A DNA stretch of 64,000 bases, taken from the NCBI RefSeq assembly GCF_000743575.1, contig NZ_JQGC01000001.1:124001-188000 (forward strand), read 5' to 3'. This DNA comes from Devosia riboflavina (GTDB lineage: Bacteria; Pseudomonadota; Alphaproteobacteria; Rhizobiales; Devosiaceae). This document shows positions 1 through 11,600 of this stretch, piece by piece. How positions within the stretch are numbered: the first letter of the stretch is position 1; each line of letters begins with the position of its first letter. The notes beneath the pieces were generated by a model. It made no database searches and was not told where the DNA came from. It saw nothing but the letters and a program-made list of their open reading frames with translations. Position numbers and translations under genes: made by a program.

Positions 1-1019
1 GCCGGATTGATGACGAAACCCGTGCCGCCCGAAATGGTCACGAAATCCTGGCCGCGAATACCGGCACCAGGCTCCTTGGCGGGAACCTTGACCCATCCCA
101 TGACTTCGTCGCGGTTGGGCACGGCGAATTCCGACCCTTCCGGCGTGACCGAACGGTAGAAATAGTCGCCCTCGAACAGCAGCGCCGTCACACCATCGCG
201 GAAATTGGCGAAGGAGCGGTTGCGGCCATCGGCCAGAAGCTGGGCGCGCTGGTCGCCGAGCTGCTCGTCGACATAGATGGTCTTGTAGAGGTTGAGCGTG
301 TCGAGAATGCCCTGGCTCGAAACGATGAACTTGCCGTTCTCGTCGGTCACGCCCTCACCCGTACCCAGAAGCGCCAGCCAATAGCCTTGCATGGTCGTGG
401 CTTCGCCCATGGCGACGCCGGCATTGAGCTGGATAGGGAAACTGTCGGGCTTGATCTTCTTGATGGCGCGGGCGGCGTCGAGCACCTCTTCCCACGAGGT
501 AGGCTGCCAGGTGTCGGCGTCGATGCCGGCTTCGGTCAGGATGTCCTTGCGCGTATGGATCATGCGCACGTCGGTGCCGAGCGGAATGCCGTAGAACTTG
601 CCCTGATATTCCATCAGCGCACGCGAACCGTCCGAAAGCGCAGCCCAACCCGACCAGTCATTGACTTCCGGGCCAGCGACTTCATCGAGCGATTTCAGGA
701 GCCCACCCTCAACGAACGAGGGAATGAGGAAGCCGTCAAAAGCGGAAACATCGGGGCCGGCGCCGGTCGAGAAATCAAGGGCGAGCTGCTGGGTGAGCTG
801 CGCGTCTTCGCCGCCGAACTGGTTGAGCACCACATTGACGTCAGGATGGGCCGCCTCGAAGGCCGGAATAACGCTTTCTTCGATCCACTGGGCGGTGCCG
901 CTATTCACGCCGCCGATGACACAACGGCAGGTGACATTGATATCCACGGCAAAGGCAGGAATGGCGACCGAGGTGGCGCCGATAAGGCCGAGCGCAAGCG
1001 CGCGCATACGATTGTTCAT
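1..1019 (-). CDS. ABC sugar transporter substrate-binding protein (family 1), C-terminus outside window
   Basis: Periplasmic solute-binding protein of a sugar ABC transporter. The ATG at 1019 is preceded by GGAGGA. Residues 1-24 form a signal peptide (basic MNNRMR start, hydrophobic core, cleavage after PAFA). The mature part has the family 1 pattern: an ESVIPAFEAAHPDVNVV stretch followed by a DFSTGAGPDVSAFDG-type segment and GIPLGTDVRMIHTRKD. About 339 codons are visible and the frame is still open at the left edge, so the C-terminal part and probably the permease genes lie outside. It diverges from a LacI regulator, so it is probably the first gene of an operon repressed by it. The substrate cannot be told from sequence alone. 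Confidence 0.9.
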   Translation of the reverse strand, partial: MNNRMRALALGLIGATSVAIPAFAVDINVTCRCVIGGVNSGTAQWIEESVIPAFEAAHPDVNVVLNQFGGEDAQLTQQLALDFSTGAGPDVSAFDGFLIPSFVEGGLLKSLDEVAGPEVNDWSGWAALSDGSRALMEYQGKFYGIPLGTDVRMIHTRKDILTEAGIDADTWQPTSWEEVLDAARAIKKIKPDSFPIQLNAGVAMGEATTMQGYWLALLGTGEGVTDENGKFIVSSQGILDTLNLYKTIYVDEQLGDQRAQLLADGRNRSFANFRDGVTALLFEGDYFYRSVTPEGSEFAVPNRDEVMGWVKVPAKEPGAGIRGQDFVTISGGTGFVINP

Positions 1020-1106
1020 CGTAGAAAATCCTCCCGAAATGGTGGCTCCGAATTCTCCGGTAGCCGATATTGGCCAGAACGCTCCTCGCATCCGACCATC
1101 ATAGAA

Positions 1107-1120
1107 TGAACACGTTTTCA
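1107..1120. promoter_or_regulatory. LacI-type operator site 1
   Basis: TGAACACGTTTTCA is an imperfect dyad around a central CG, the usual form of LacI-family operators. It lies about 87 bp upstream of the binding-protein start. An identical 14-mer occurs at 1283-1296. Regulation by the adjacent LacI protein is inference. Confidence 0.7.
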
Positions 1121-1282
1121 ATTCTCGTCAATGCGGAGAATTCGCGGACGGGAAAACGGACGCAGTAAGCACATCTGCTGCATCGCAGGTTTCCAAGACA
1201 TTGCAGTGACAATGCCGGTCGTGATTGCGAGTCAGGCACTTCACGGCTAACTTGACTCCCGGCTCCCTTACAGCCATTGAAT

Positions 1283-1296
1283 TGAACACGTTTTCA
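1283..1296. promoter_or_regulatory. LacI-type operator site 2
   Basis: This is an exact second copy of TGAACACGTTTTCA, 28 bp before the chosen start of the LacI gene. It is well placed for autoregulation. The two sites are 176 bp apart, which would also allow looping. Confidence 0.7.
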
Positions 1297-1324
1297 CTCT
1301 GAGCGAGTGAATAGGAGGATTGTC

Positions 1325-2365
1325 GTGACCGAGAGCGAACAGGCTCCGCGTGGCCGGGCGACCGCAGAAATGGTTGCCGCGCGGGCCAAGGTTTCGCGCG
1401 TTGCCGTGTCGCGCGCCTTTAACCCGCATACCTCGCTCAAGCCCGAAAAGCGCGAGCTGATCCTGAAAGTCGCGCAGGAGCTGAATTACACGCCGGACCG
1501 GGCGGCCCGCGCGCTGGTGAGCGGCCGGTCGCACCTTGTCGGCGTCATCGTGCCCGATGTGTGCAGCCATTGGGAAAGCCAGGAAATCGACGCATTGACA
1601 ACGGCACTGCAGGCCGAAGGGTTTGCCACGCTACTGTTCAAGACGCGCACCGACTATTCCATGGACGAGCAATTGCTCGCCTATATGCGCGGCTTCAATC
1701 CGGACTCGGTCATCGCCTTCGTCGAAAACGTGAAGCCCCATACCCTTGCCCGTTTCCTGGACCGTGCGGTGCCCATCTATATTCACTACCCGCAGGCAGA
1801 GCTTGCCGACGATGCCGGCGACGAACCGCTGCATGATCGCCTCAATGTGCTGCAGCGCGATGGCGTCGAACAGGCGGTCGCTCTGCTGCAGGGCTTTGGG
1901 GCAAAGCGTATCGCCTATCTCTCGGGCGCTGAAAAATCGCGCGCCAATGGCGCCCGCGAACGCATGCTGCGCCAGGTCATGGCCGAGCGCGGTCTTGCCC
2001 CGCCGGTCGTCGCGGGTGGCGACTTCAGCTATGACGCGGCCTATCAGGCAACCATTGATCTCTTCCGCGTCGGCGAAGGTGCAGATGCCATTTTTGCCGC
2101 CAATGACGTCGGCGCCTTCGGCGTCATCGACGCCCTCCGTCACGAACTGAAGCTGCGCGTGCCCGAAGATGTAAAGGTCATTGGCTTTGACGACATCGCC
2201 CAGTCCCACTGGAAAAGCTACAATCTCACTACGGTGAAATTCGATCTCGACGAGCGCGTACGCGCCCTCGTTCGGCTGATCCTCCGCCGCCTCACCACTC
2301 CCGACGCTCCTGGCTTCCAGGAAACCCTCAACACCAGGCTCGTCGTGCGCGGCACGGTCGGCTGA
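1325..2365 (+). CDS. LacI family transcriptional regulator
   Basis: Sugar-responsive repressor of about 346 residues. The N-terminal helix-turn-helix (about residues 11-60) contains EMVAARAKVSRVAVSRAFNP and LNYTPDRAARAL, the LacI pattern. A periplasmic-binding-protein-like effector domain follows (HLVGVIVPDV, then IFAANDVGAFGVIDAL and VIGFDDIAQS near the C-terminus). I chose GTG 1325 because AGGAGG at 1313-1318 is correctly spaced. An in-frame GTG at 1307 lies upstream of that ribosome site. The gene diverges from a sugar-binding protein, and two operator-like sites lie between them. The effector sugar is unknown. The DUF5054 gene begins 10 bp downstream, so it is probably co-transcribed. Confidence 0.92.
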   Translation: MTESEQAPRGRATAEMVAARAKVSRVAVSRAFNPHTSLKPEKRELILKVAQELNYTPDRAARALVSGRSHLVGVIVPDVCSHWESQEIDALTTALQAEGFATLLFKTRTDYSMDEQLLAYMRGFNPDSVIAFVENVKPHTLARFLDRAVPIYIHYPQAELADDAGDEPLHDRLNVLQRDGVEQAVALLQGFGAKRIAYLSGAEKSRANGARERMLRQVMAERGLAPPVVAGGDFSYDAAYQATIDLFRVGEGADAIFAANDVGAFGVIDALRHELKLRVPEDVKVIGFDDIAQSHWKSYNLTTVKFDLDERVRALVRLILRRLTTPDAPGFQETLNTRLVVRGTVG

Positions 2366-2375
2366 AATTTTTGCC

Positions 2376-4292
2376 ATGACCAGACAGATTCATCTCGTTT
2401 TCAAGACTCATCTCGATATCGGCTTCACCGATCACGCCGCCCGCGTGCGCGCGCAGTACCACAATCAGTTCATCCCCCAGGCCATCGCAACCGGCGAGCA
2501 TTTTTACGCCGAAAACCCCGAACAGCCCGAATTCATCTGGACCACGGGCGCCTGGCTCATTTGGGATCACCTGAATTCTCAGGATGCCACACAGGTCAAG
2601 AAACTCGAACGCGCCATCGAGCGCGGCTTGATCACCTGGCATGCCCTCCCCTTCACCACCCATACCGAACTGATGTCGCCAGCCCTCTTCCGGGCCGGAC
2701 TTTCTTTCTCGCAGGAACTCGACCAGCGTTTTGGACGCCACACCGCGGCGGCCAAGATGACTGACGTGCCGGGCCATACGCTGGGCATGGTGCCGCTGCT
2801 CGCCGAGGCTGGGGTCAATTTCCTCCATCTGGGCGTCAACACGGCGAGCCCCGTCCCCGACGTGCCGCCGATCTTCCGCTGGCAGGCGCCAGGTGGCGAG
2901 GAGATCGTGGTGATGTACCAGGCCTCCTATGGTGCAACGGACTTTCCCGCCGGCCCGGAAATCGGCCTTAGCTTCGCGCATACCAATGACAATATCGGCC
3001 CGCAAAGCGTCGGCCAGACGGTAGAAGCCCTGCGCCATATCCGCCATGAAAATCCCGATGCCATTGTCACGGCCTCGACGCTCGACGCTTTCGGCGCGGA
3101 GATGTGGAAACGCCGCGAGGCGTTTCCAATCGTCACTGAGGAAATCGGCGATAGCTGGATCCACGGCACCGCCACTGACCCGCAAAAGCTCGCCCGTTTT
3201 CGCGCCTTGCAACGACTCTATGACGGCTGGGAACCGACCGAAGCCCGCCGCGCCTTCGGCCGCAACCTGACCCAGATTGCCGAACACACCTGGGGCGTCG
3301 ACATCAAGACCTATCTCCGCGACGACAAGGCCTGGGACCGCGCCGATTTCGACACTGCCCGCAAAAACGACTATCGCTTCGCCTATTCCGAGCAATCCTG
3401 GGCCGAGCAGCGGTCCTATATCGACACTGCGCTCGCCGAACTCGACACCACCGACCGGCAGGCCGCAGATCGCGTGCTCAGCGAGACCACGGCTACTCCG
3501 ACAGCGGAGCCCGCAGGCAGCGCAAATAGCCTGAGCGATGGCGACTGGACCGCCGAGCTCGATCCGACCACCGGAAGCGTTGCGGCGCTAATCGCGCCCG
3601 GCGGCACACGTATCGCCGGCAGCAACGGCGTGCTCTTCGGTTACACCCACGAAAGCTACGATTGGACCGAGTTGCAAAAGCACCTCGACTCCTATCTCCA
3701 GCACCGCCAGGAATGGGCCATTCTCGATCACGACAAGCCCGGCCTCGACAAAGCAAAGACGGCACGAACGGAAACCGTGTCGCCCGCCTTGGTTGGCGCC
3801 AATGGCGCCACTGCCATCGCCACCCTGCCCGCCGCCGCCCATGCCGAAATCGGCGCCCCGGCCCGCTGCGACATCACGCTGCGCGGCCTTGGCGATCGTC
3901 AGGTGGAAATCACCCTGACCCTGCGCGACAAACCCGCCAACCGCATGCCCGAAGCCGGTTTCTTCCGCTTCACTCCACAAGGCAGCGAAACCTGGCGTCT
4001 CAAGAAGCTCGGCCTCTGGCACGAGAGCTCAGCCATAGCCCGCAAGGGCGGCGGACAGTTACAGGCAGTCGAGGCCGTCGAGACCGACGCTGCCGGGCAG
4101 ATACTGAACCTGACCCTCCTCGATGCGGCCCTCGTCGCCCCCGCCACCGCGCCCTTCATCCCCTTCCAGCCCGAACGCCCGGATTTCTCGGGCGGCCTGC
4201 GCGTCAATCTCTATAACAACAAATGGGGCACCAATTTCCCCATGTGGTGGGAAGGCGCCGCAAAATTCCGCTTCGTGCTGACGCTCCAGTAG
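2376..4292 (+). CDS. DUF5054 / glycoside hydrolase family 38-like protein
   Basis: A 638-residue cytoplasmic protein with no signal peptide. It starts with HLVFKTHLDIGFTDHAA, which resembles the HxDxG metal-binding start of GH38 alpha-mannosidase-type enzymes. AKMTDVPGHTLGMVPLLAEA (about 128-147) and a beta-rich C-terminal half (WTAELDPTTGSVAALI onward) also fit the DUF5054/GH38-related group. The likely role is hydrolysis of an oligosaccharide imported by the divergent ABC system, because it directly follows the LacI gene. No substrate is established for this group as far as I know. It is followed by a palindromic repeat and converges with dcp. Confidence 0.72.
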   Translation: MTRQIHLVFKTHLDIGFTDHAARVRAQYHNQFIPQAIATGEHFYAENPEQPEFIWTTGAWLIWDHLNSQDATQVKKLERAIERGLITWHALPFTTHTELMSPALFRAGLSFSQELDQRFGRHTAAAKMTDVPGHTLGMVPLLAEAGVNFLHLGVNTASPVPDVPPIFRWQAPGGEEIVVMYQASYGATDFPAGPEIGLSFAHTNDNIGPQSVGQTVEALRHIRHENPDAIVTASTLDAFGAEMWKRREAFPIVTEEIGDSWIHGTATDPQKLARFRALQRLYDGWEPTEARRAFGRNLTQIAEHTWGVDIKTYLRDDKAWDRADFDTARKNDYRFAYSEQSWAEQRSYIDTALAELDTTDRQAADRVLSETTATPTAEPAGSANSLSDGDWTAELDPTTGSVAALIAPGGTRIAGSNGVLFGYTHESYDWTELQKHLDSYLQHRQEWAILDHDKPGLDKAKTARTETVSPALVGANGATAIATLPAAAHAEIGAPARCDITLRGLGDRQVEITLTLRDKPANRMPEAGFFRFTPQGSETWRLKKLGLWHESSAIARKGGGQLQAVEAVETDAAGQILNLTLLDAALVAPATAPFIPFQPERPDFSGGLRVNLYNNKWGTNFPMWWEGAAKFRFVLTLQ

Positions 4293-4293
4293 T

Positions 4294-4411
4294 CCTCAGG
4301 GTGAGGTGCGCAGCGAATCGCAGCCTCGAACCACGAGGACGTGGCACTTAAGCATCAGGGCACGCCCTCGTGGTTCGGCGCTTTGCCAGCGCAAAGCACC
4401 TCACCATGAGG
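4294..4411. repeat. Dispersed palindromic repeat (nested inverted arms)
   Basis: Outer arms CCTCAGGGTGAGGTGC (4294-4309) and GCACCTCACCATGAGG (4396-4411) pair with one mismatch. Inner arms CGAACCACGAGG (4327-4338) and CCTCGTGGTTCG (4366-4377) pair perfectly. This resembles the intergenic palindromic units common in Hyphomicrobiales. It fills the gap between two convergent genes and could also end transcription from both sides. Confidence 0.75.
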
Positions 4412-4421
4412 GCTATTTCAC

Positions 4422-6482
4422 CTACCCCGCCACTCCATCCTCAATCGGGATCAGATCCGCGAGGCCACGATCTTCGAGGAGCCCCCTTACATCGGGATCA
4501 CGCCCGCGGAACAACCTATAGGCCTCGGCATAGTCGCGTGAACCGCCGGCCGAATAGACATATTTGTAGAGCCTATCCGCCGTCGCCTTGTCGAACGGAT
4601 CGCCTGCCTCCTCAAACGCGCCATAGCCGTCGGCATCGAGCACTTCGGACCATAGATAGCTGTAATATCCCGACGCATAGCCATCGCCCGAAAAGAGATG
4701 CAGGAAATGCGTGCTGGCATGGCGCAGCGCGATTTCCTCGGGCATGCCGATGTCGTCGAGCGTCTTGCGCTCCAGCGCCGAAATGTCGGCATCAGCGCCG
4801 ATCTCAGCCGAGTGATAGTCCATGTCGAGGATCGCCGAAGACACGAATTCGACCGTCTCAAAACCCTTATTGGCCTTGCCTGCCGCCGTCATCCTGTCGA
4901 GCAGCGCCTGCGGAATGGGCTCGCCAGTGCGGCAATGCACAAGGCGCGCCAATACCGGTTTTGACTCCAGCCAGTGCTCATAAAGCTGCGAGGGCAATTC
5001 GACAAAATCCCGCACCACACTGGTGCCGGCGATCCGCGGATAGGTCACGTTCGAGAGCAGCCCATGCAACCCGTGGCCGAATTCATGGAACACCGTTCGC
5101 GCCTCGTCGAGCGACAACAAAGCCGGCTGCCCCTCGGGCGGTTTCAAATAGTTGCAGGTATTGACGACGAGCGGAATGACAGCGCCATCGAGCTTGGCCT
5201 GCTTGCGGAACGAGGTCATCCATGCGCCGCTGCGCTTGCCGGCGCGAGCAAAGTAATCGCCATAGAAAATGCCGATCGTCCGCCCCTCGCGCTGCACTTC
5301 CCAGACGCGCACGTCGGGGTGATATCCCTCGATATCCCCCCGCGCGACAAAGCTCACGCCGAACAGTTTTTCCGCCACATAGAAAGCGGCTTCCACCACC
5401 TTCCAGAGTTCAAGGTATGGCTTGATCTCGTTCTCATCGAAATCATACCGCGCCAGCCGCAGCTTCTCGGCATAGTAGCGCCAGTCCCAGGCAGCGAGTG
5501 CGAAATCGCCGCCCTCTTGGTCGATCAGTCCCTGCAGCGCCGCCCGATCATCGAGCGCCCGCTGTCGCCCCGGCTTCCAAACTTGCTCCAGCAGACCACG
5601 CGCCGCCTTGGGCGTTCCAGCCATGCTGTCCGCAAGTTTATACTGCGCATAGCTCTCATAGCCGAGCAGCTTTGCCTGTTCGCCCCGCAACCGCAGGATT
5701 TCGGCGATGATGGCGTGATTGTCGCTCGCATTGCCATTGGCGCCGCGCTTCACAAACCCGCGCCACACCTTTTCGCGCACCGCACGGTCAGTCGCAAAGT
5801 GCAGCACCGGCTCCACGCTGGATCGAGACGCAGCAACTGCATAAGGTGCATTGAGCTTGCGATCCCGCGCCATCTCGGCCGCCGCCGCTCGCGCAAAATC
5901 GGGCAGCCCATCGACCTCGGCTTCGTTCAAAGCAAAGACCGTGTTCTGCTCATCGGCCAAGACATTCTGCCCGAACTCGGTGCCGAGCACGGCAAGCCGC
6001 TCGACGATCCCGGCAAAGCGCTCGCGATCAGCCAGCGATAGGCGCGCGCCAGAGCGAACGAAGTCGAGATGGTAGCGCTCCAGCACCCGCAGGGCTTCGG
6101 CATCGAGCCCTAGTTCCCCGCGCTTTTGAAAGAGCGCATCGATTCGCGCAAAAAGCGCGGGATTGAGGAAAATCGCATTCCAGTGGCGGGCAACGGGCTG
6201 CGCAAGATCGCGTTCGATGCCCTGCAAGGTCTCGTTGGTATTGGCTGAGGCCAGTTGCGAGAAAACCAGCTCCACCCGGTCGAGTTGCTTCCCGCTCCGT
6301 TCCAGCGCCGCAATGGTGTTCTCAAAGCTCGGCTCGCTCGCATCGCCGACAATGGCAGCAATCTCAGCCTCATGCGCCTTCAGCGCCGCCTCATAGGCCG
6401 GCTTGAAATGCTCGGTCTTGATCTCGGCAAAAGGCGGCACGCCAAAGGGCGTCGCCCACTCTTCGAAAAATGGATTGGTCAT
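4422..6482 (-). CDS. dcp: Peptidyl-dipeptidase Dcp (M3 family oligopeptidase)
   Basis: Zinc metallopeptidase of 686 residues, close to the roughly 680 of E. coli Dcp. It removes C-terminal dipeptides and helps recycle intracellular peptides. The catalytic motif FHEFGHGLHGLL lies near residues 462-473 (HEXXH zinc site). The downstream Glu is expected in the RDFVELPSQLYEHW segment, which is typical of M3. The N-terminus (MTNPFFEEWATPFGVPPF) matches the Dcp type rather than PrlC/OpdA. No signal peptide is present, so it is cytoplasmic. It is transcribed away from glmS, with a hairpin and a repeat between them, and is probably monocistronic. Confidence 0.93.
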   Translation of the reverse strand: MTNPFFEEWATPFGVPPFAEIKTEHFKPAYEAALKAHEAEIAAIVGDASEPSFENTIAALERSGKQLDRVELVFSQLASANTNETLQGIERDLAQPVARHWNAIFLNPALFARIDALFQKRGELGLDAEALRVLERYHLDFVRSGARLSLADRERFAGIVERLAVLGTEFGQNVLADEQNTVFALNEAEVDGLPDFARAAAAEMARDRKLNAPYAVAASRSSVEPVLHFATDRAVREKVWRGFVKRGANGNASDNHAIIAEILRLRGEQAKLLGYESYAQYKLADSMAGTPKAARGLLEQVWKPGRQRALDDRAALQGLIDQEGGDFALAAWDWRYYAEKLRLARYDFDENEIKPYLELWKVVEAAFYVAEKLFGVSFVARGDIEGYHPDVRVWEVQREGRTIGIFYGDYFARAGKRSGAWMTSFRKQAKLDGAVIPLVVNTCNYLKPPEGQPALLSLDEARTVFHEFGHGLHGLLSNVTYPRIAGTSVVRDFVELPSQLYEHWLESKPVLARLVHCRTGEPIPQALLDRMTAAGKANKGFETVEFVSSAILDMDYHSAEIGADADISALERKTLDDIGMPEEIALRHASTHFLHLFSGDGYASGYYSYLWSEVLDADGYGAFEEAGDPFDKATADRLYKYVYSAGGSRDYAEAYRLFRGRDPDVRGLLEDRGLADLIPIEDGVAG

Positions 6483-6524
6483 ACCAAAGACTCTCCTTTG
6501 CGGGAGAGAATGGGATCGGCAGCG

Positions 6525-6552
6525 AAAAGGGACAAGTGCACCTGTCCCTTTT
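6525..6552 (-). terminator. Probable rho-independent terminator after glmS
   Basis: A perfect 10-bp stem (AAAAGGGACA at 6525-6534 with TGTCCCTTTT at 6543-6552) encloses an 8-base loop. Read on the minus strand, the 3' arm ends in a short T run. It lies between the glmS stop and the dcp start. Confidence 0.55.
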
Positions 6553-6579
6553 GTCGCAAATACTTCGCTCTAGAATTTG

Positions 6580-6625
6580 AGCATGATCTCTTCGGAAAAC
6601 CGGCATCCACTTTTCCGGATCATGC

Positions 6626-6626
<1 letters not shown>
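6580..6626. repeat. Rhizobiales-type palindromic repeat (AGCATGATC...GATCATGCT)
   Basis: Arms AGCATGATC (6580-6588) and GATCATGCT (6618-6626) flank TTCGGAAAACCGGCATCCAC and a TTTTCCG run. This is the widespread intergenic element of Rhizobiales with a GGAAAAGTGGATGCCGG core. Its right end coincides with the first base of the glmS stop codon. Confidence 0.75.
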
Positions 6627-8452
<1,826 letters not shown>

Positions 8453-8538
8453 TTTCTGCTCCCGAACATGAGGCCGCTATACTCACGCTAGGCGGGGCAA
8501 ACTCCCTCGGCATTGATGGCAGTCAACGCCACAAACAC

Positions 8539-8569
8539 AAATGCCCGGCGTGGGGGCTGCCGGGCATTT
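8539..8569 (-). terminator. Hairpin terminator after the RTX deacetylase gene
   Basis: A perfect 10-bp stem (AAATGCCCGG at 8539-8548 with CCGGGCATTT at 8560-8569) lies between the stop of the 1918-residue gene and glmS. The T run after the stem is weak. Confidence 0.55.
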
Positions 8570-8602
8570 GCGCGATGACGTGGGGGCGTCATCGAAAGGG
8601 GG

Positions 8603-11600
8603 TCACAGGATAAAGTCACCGACCCCCAATTGGATAAGGCCAGTCAGTTCGACATGGAAATCGGCGACCCGGTCGCCATTGATGTCGCCCATCACGATGG
8701 TCTTGTCGTTCGCCGTCCCCGCAGCGTCCTGCACGCTCCAGTTCAACTGACCGCGAACGCCAGTGAACGCGGCTCCGGCCGTCGCGAGGAACGTGAAGGC
8801 CTGATTGCCCGAGAGCATTGTATTGGCGTCGATGGCCGAGAAGTCGAACTTGTCCTGGCCAGGCGTGAAGTCGGTAATGACATCGCGGGTCGAGGCCGTT
8901 GTGCCCATTTCCGAGCTGGCGTTGAAGATGAAGATGTCATTGTCGGCGCCCCCGGTCATCACATCGCGCCCGGCGCCGCCGGTGAGCCGATCCGCTCCCG
9001 CTCCGCCGATCAGGGTGTCGGCGCCGCCCATGCCAAGCAGGATATCGTTGCCAGCCCCGCCATCGAGTACATTGGCGGCAGAGGAGCCGGTAATGGTGTC
9101 ATTGCCCGAACCGCCCGTGACGTTTTCGATAGTGGCGAGCGTGTCGCTCCCGGTCTGGCTGCTGGTGGCCGTGCCATTCGTCAGGTTGACCGTGGCTGCC
9201 GCACTTGTGGCGGAGAGATCATAACGATCCGTCCCCCCGTTACCGGTATAGCGGTCATTGCCGTCCGATAAGGTCGCAAAGAAGACGTCGTTGCCGTCGC
9301 CGCCATTGGCGGTATCATTGCCTCCATCGCCATAGATGAGGTCGTCGCCGGCACCGCCCGATATCGTGTCATTGCCGGCAAGGCCATGATAGATATCGGA
9401 GGTGGCCCTGGCGGCAAGATTGTCCGCACCGGCCGTGCCATTGATCGCGTTGGAGGGCAGCAGATCCATCGCGGCCGTGCCTTGCGCCAGCTTGGTGCCA
9501 TTGCTGGCCGTATAGCTGAAAGTGACGCCCGTATCGTTGTTGGCCGGCGGCGTATAGGTCCATTGCCCACCGCCAAGCGCGACAAGCGTGCCGATGGAGG
9601 CGGTGAGCGAGTTGATCGTCACCGGGCCGGTGATACCGCCCCCGACAAGTTCGGCTGTGGTGATCGTACGCGCGGTATTGGCCATCAGCGGCGTCAGCGT
9701 CGTATTGGCAAGCACATCGACCACCTGGGTCGTGGGCGCCGAGAAGATCGTCTCGGTAGCCAGACTGCCATCTCGATAGGAAACGGCCACCCGGACCAAT
9801 TGGTCCGCGTCCGCCTGCACCAGGCGATAGGTTGCAGCCGTCGCCCCGGCAATATTGGTGAACACCGTGCCATTGCCGCGCTGCCACTGATAGGTGAAGG
9901 CGCCGAGCCCGTCGGGATCAGCGATCAGGGCCGTACCTGCACTCAGAAGCACGTTTTCGACAGCCGTTCCGGCGACCGTCGGCGCGCCGGTCGGCGCTTC
10001 ATTGACATTGACCACGGTGAGCACGAGCGCCTTGGAGAAACTCAGCGCTCCATCGGTGGCGGTCAAGGTCATGGCAATGGTTGCGCCGGCCTCGAAATTG
10101 ACCACCTGGCCCGCCTTGAGATAGAGCGCGCCGGTCGATGTGTCGATTTCGAAACGGGCATCCGAGACTGTCACCACGTTCATGCGTAGCAACGGGTCGG
10201 TATCGGGGTCGATAACCGCAAGATCGGCGATCTTGGTCCGCGCCGCCGTGTTCTCCGGCAGGGCCACCTGGTTGGAGGCAACGATATCGGTGGCAGCCCG
10301 GTTCGTCGGAACCTGCCGCAGCGCTACGGTATGGCTGCCGATGGCGCCGAGATCAAGCGTGAGGATATCTCCTGTCTGGCTGACGACGCTCGCGCCGGTC
10401 GCCTGGTAGGTAAAGCCCACGGCCTGCTTGAGATCGATAATGACCCGCCCTTCCCCGACAATGGTGAAGTCGAGATTGGTGCCGTCGCCCGTAAGGCTCA
10501 CGAGCTGCGCCCGCGAACCGATCGAAGTGATGTGCGTCACATCGTCGGCACTGGCGCCCAACTGCACCGTGAATGTGCCGCCATCGGCATCGAGGAAGAC
10601 GCTATCGGCATCATAGGCATACCAGTTGGCGACCGACTTGATGGTCTTGCCGGCAAGGTCATCGAGATTGAGCGCAAACGTGCCCAATTGGCCCTGCTGC
10701 GGAGTGGCATGCATGGTGATCACATCACCGGCGACGCTGAAGCCGAAATCGGCACGCTCGAACGCCTTGATGCGTGCCGCGAGGTCCGCCAGCGTCACGA
10801 ATTCAGTGCCGGAAGCATAGGCCGCGGCAATGAAATTGGTGAACATCGCCGCCGTATAGGGTGAGGGCTGCCCCGCATCCAACGACCAGGCCGTAGCGCC
10901 ATAGTCATGCCAGGGCCAGACGACGATAGGCATGTCGGAATTGGCGTTGAGCTCGGCCCATTCCGCAGCCCACTTGGCCTGTGCCTGTTCGACATCGAGC
11001 CCCAACCACCCCATGAGGGTAAAGTCGAAGGACATGTTGGGGGCGATATAGACTTGCCCATCCGCGCTCGGTTTCAGATAGCCGATGGCGCCGGGATAGC
11101 CCGCGCCGAGCATGGAAGCGCCGCCCGAGAGATAGTCGTAATATTGAATGATCTGCTGGGCCGGCAGCATCTGCTCGGGCATTCCGGGCACTGCCGCGCC
11201 ACCAAAGGAATAGCCCAGATTGGCCTCAAGCACCGCACGGGCCGTGGCGAACTGGAACGTATAGGTGGCCTCGAGGAAGGCTTTCGAGGTCGCATCGAGC
11301 GCGCTGGGATTGGGCGCCGCGAGCACCTGCGCGAGTTTGGCATTGATCTGCTCGAGCGTCATCGACGCCAGCGCCTGCCCGATGACACCCGGCCCACCGG
11401 CCAGCGCCGCATATTGGGCAATCCGCTGATTAAGCAGTTCCTGTGTCAGCACATTGGGCAAGAGCAGATTGGTATCTTCGGGATGGGTATAGGAATGCGA
11501 GCCGATCTCGTTCCCCATGGCGCGCATGGCGTCATAGTACTGGCCCGAAATCAGCCAGTTGGTTTCCTGGTCCGGCGGATTGAAGCCCACATTGACATAG

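Noticed and set aside
387..1109. Plus-strand open frame opposite the first binding protein
   Set aside because: The minus strand encodes a signal peptide and family 1 motifs; the antisense frame crosses the operator and promoter region.
8453..8602. glmS ribozyme or riboswitch upstream of glmS
   Set aside because: The ribozyme is typical of Gram-positive bacteria; this 150-bp leader contains only a terminator-like hairpin and no ribozyme-like core.
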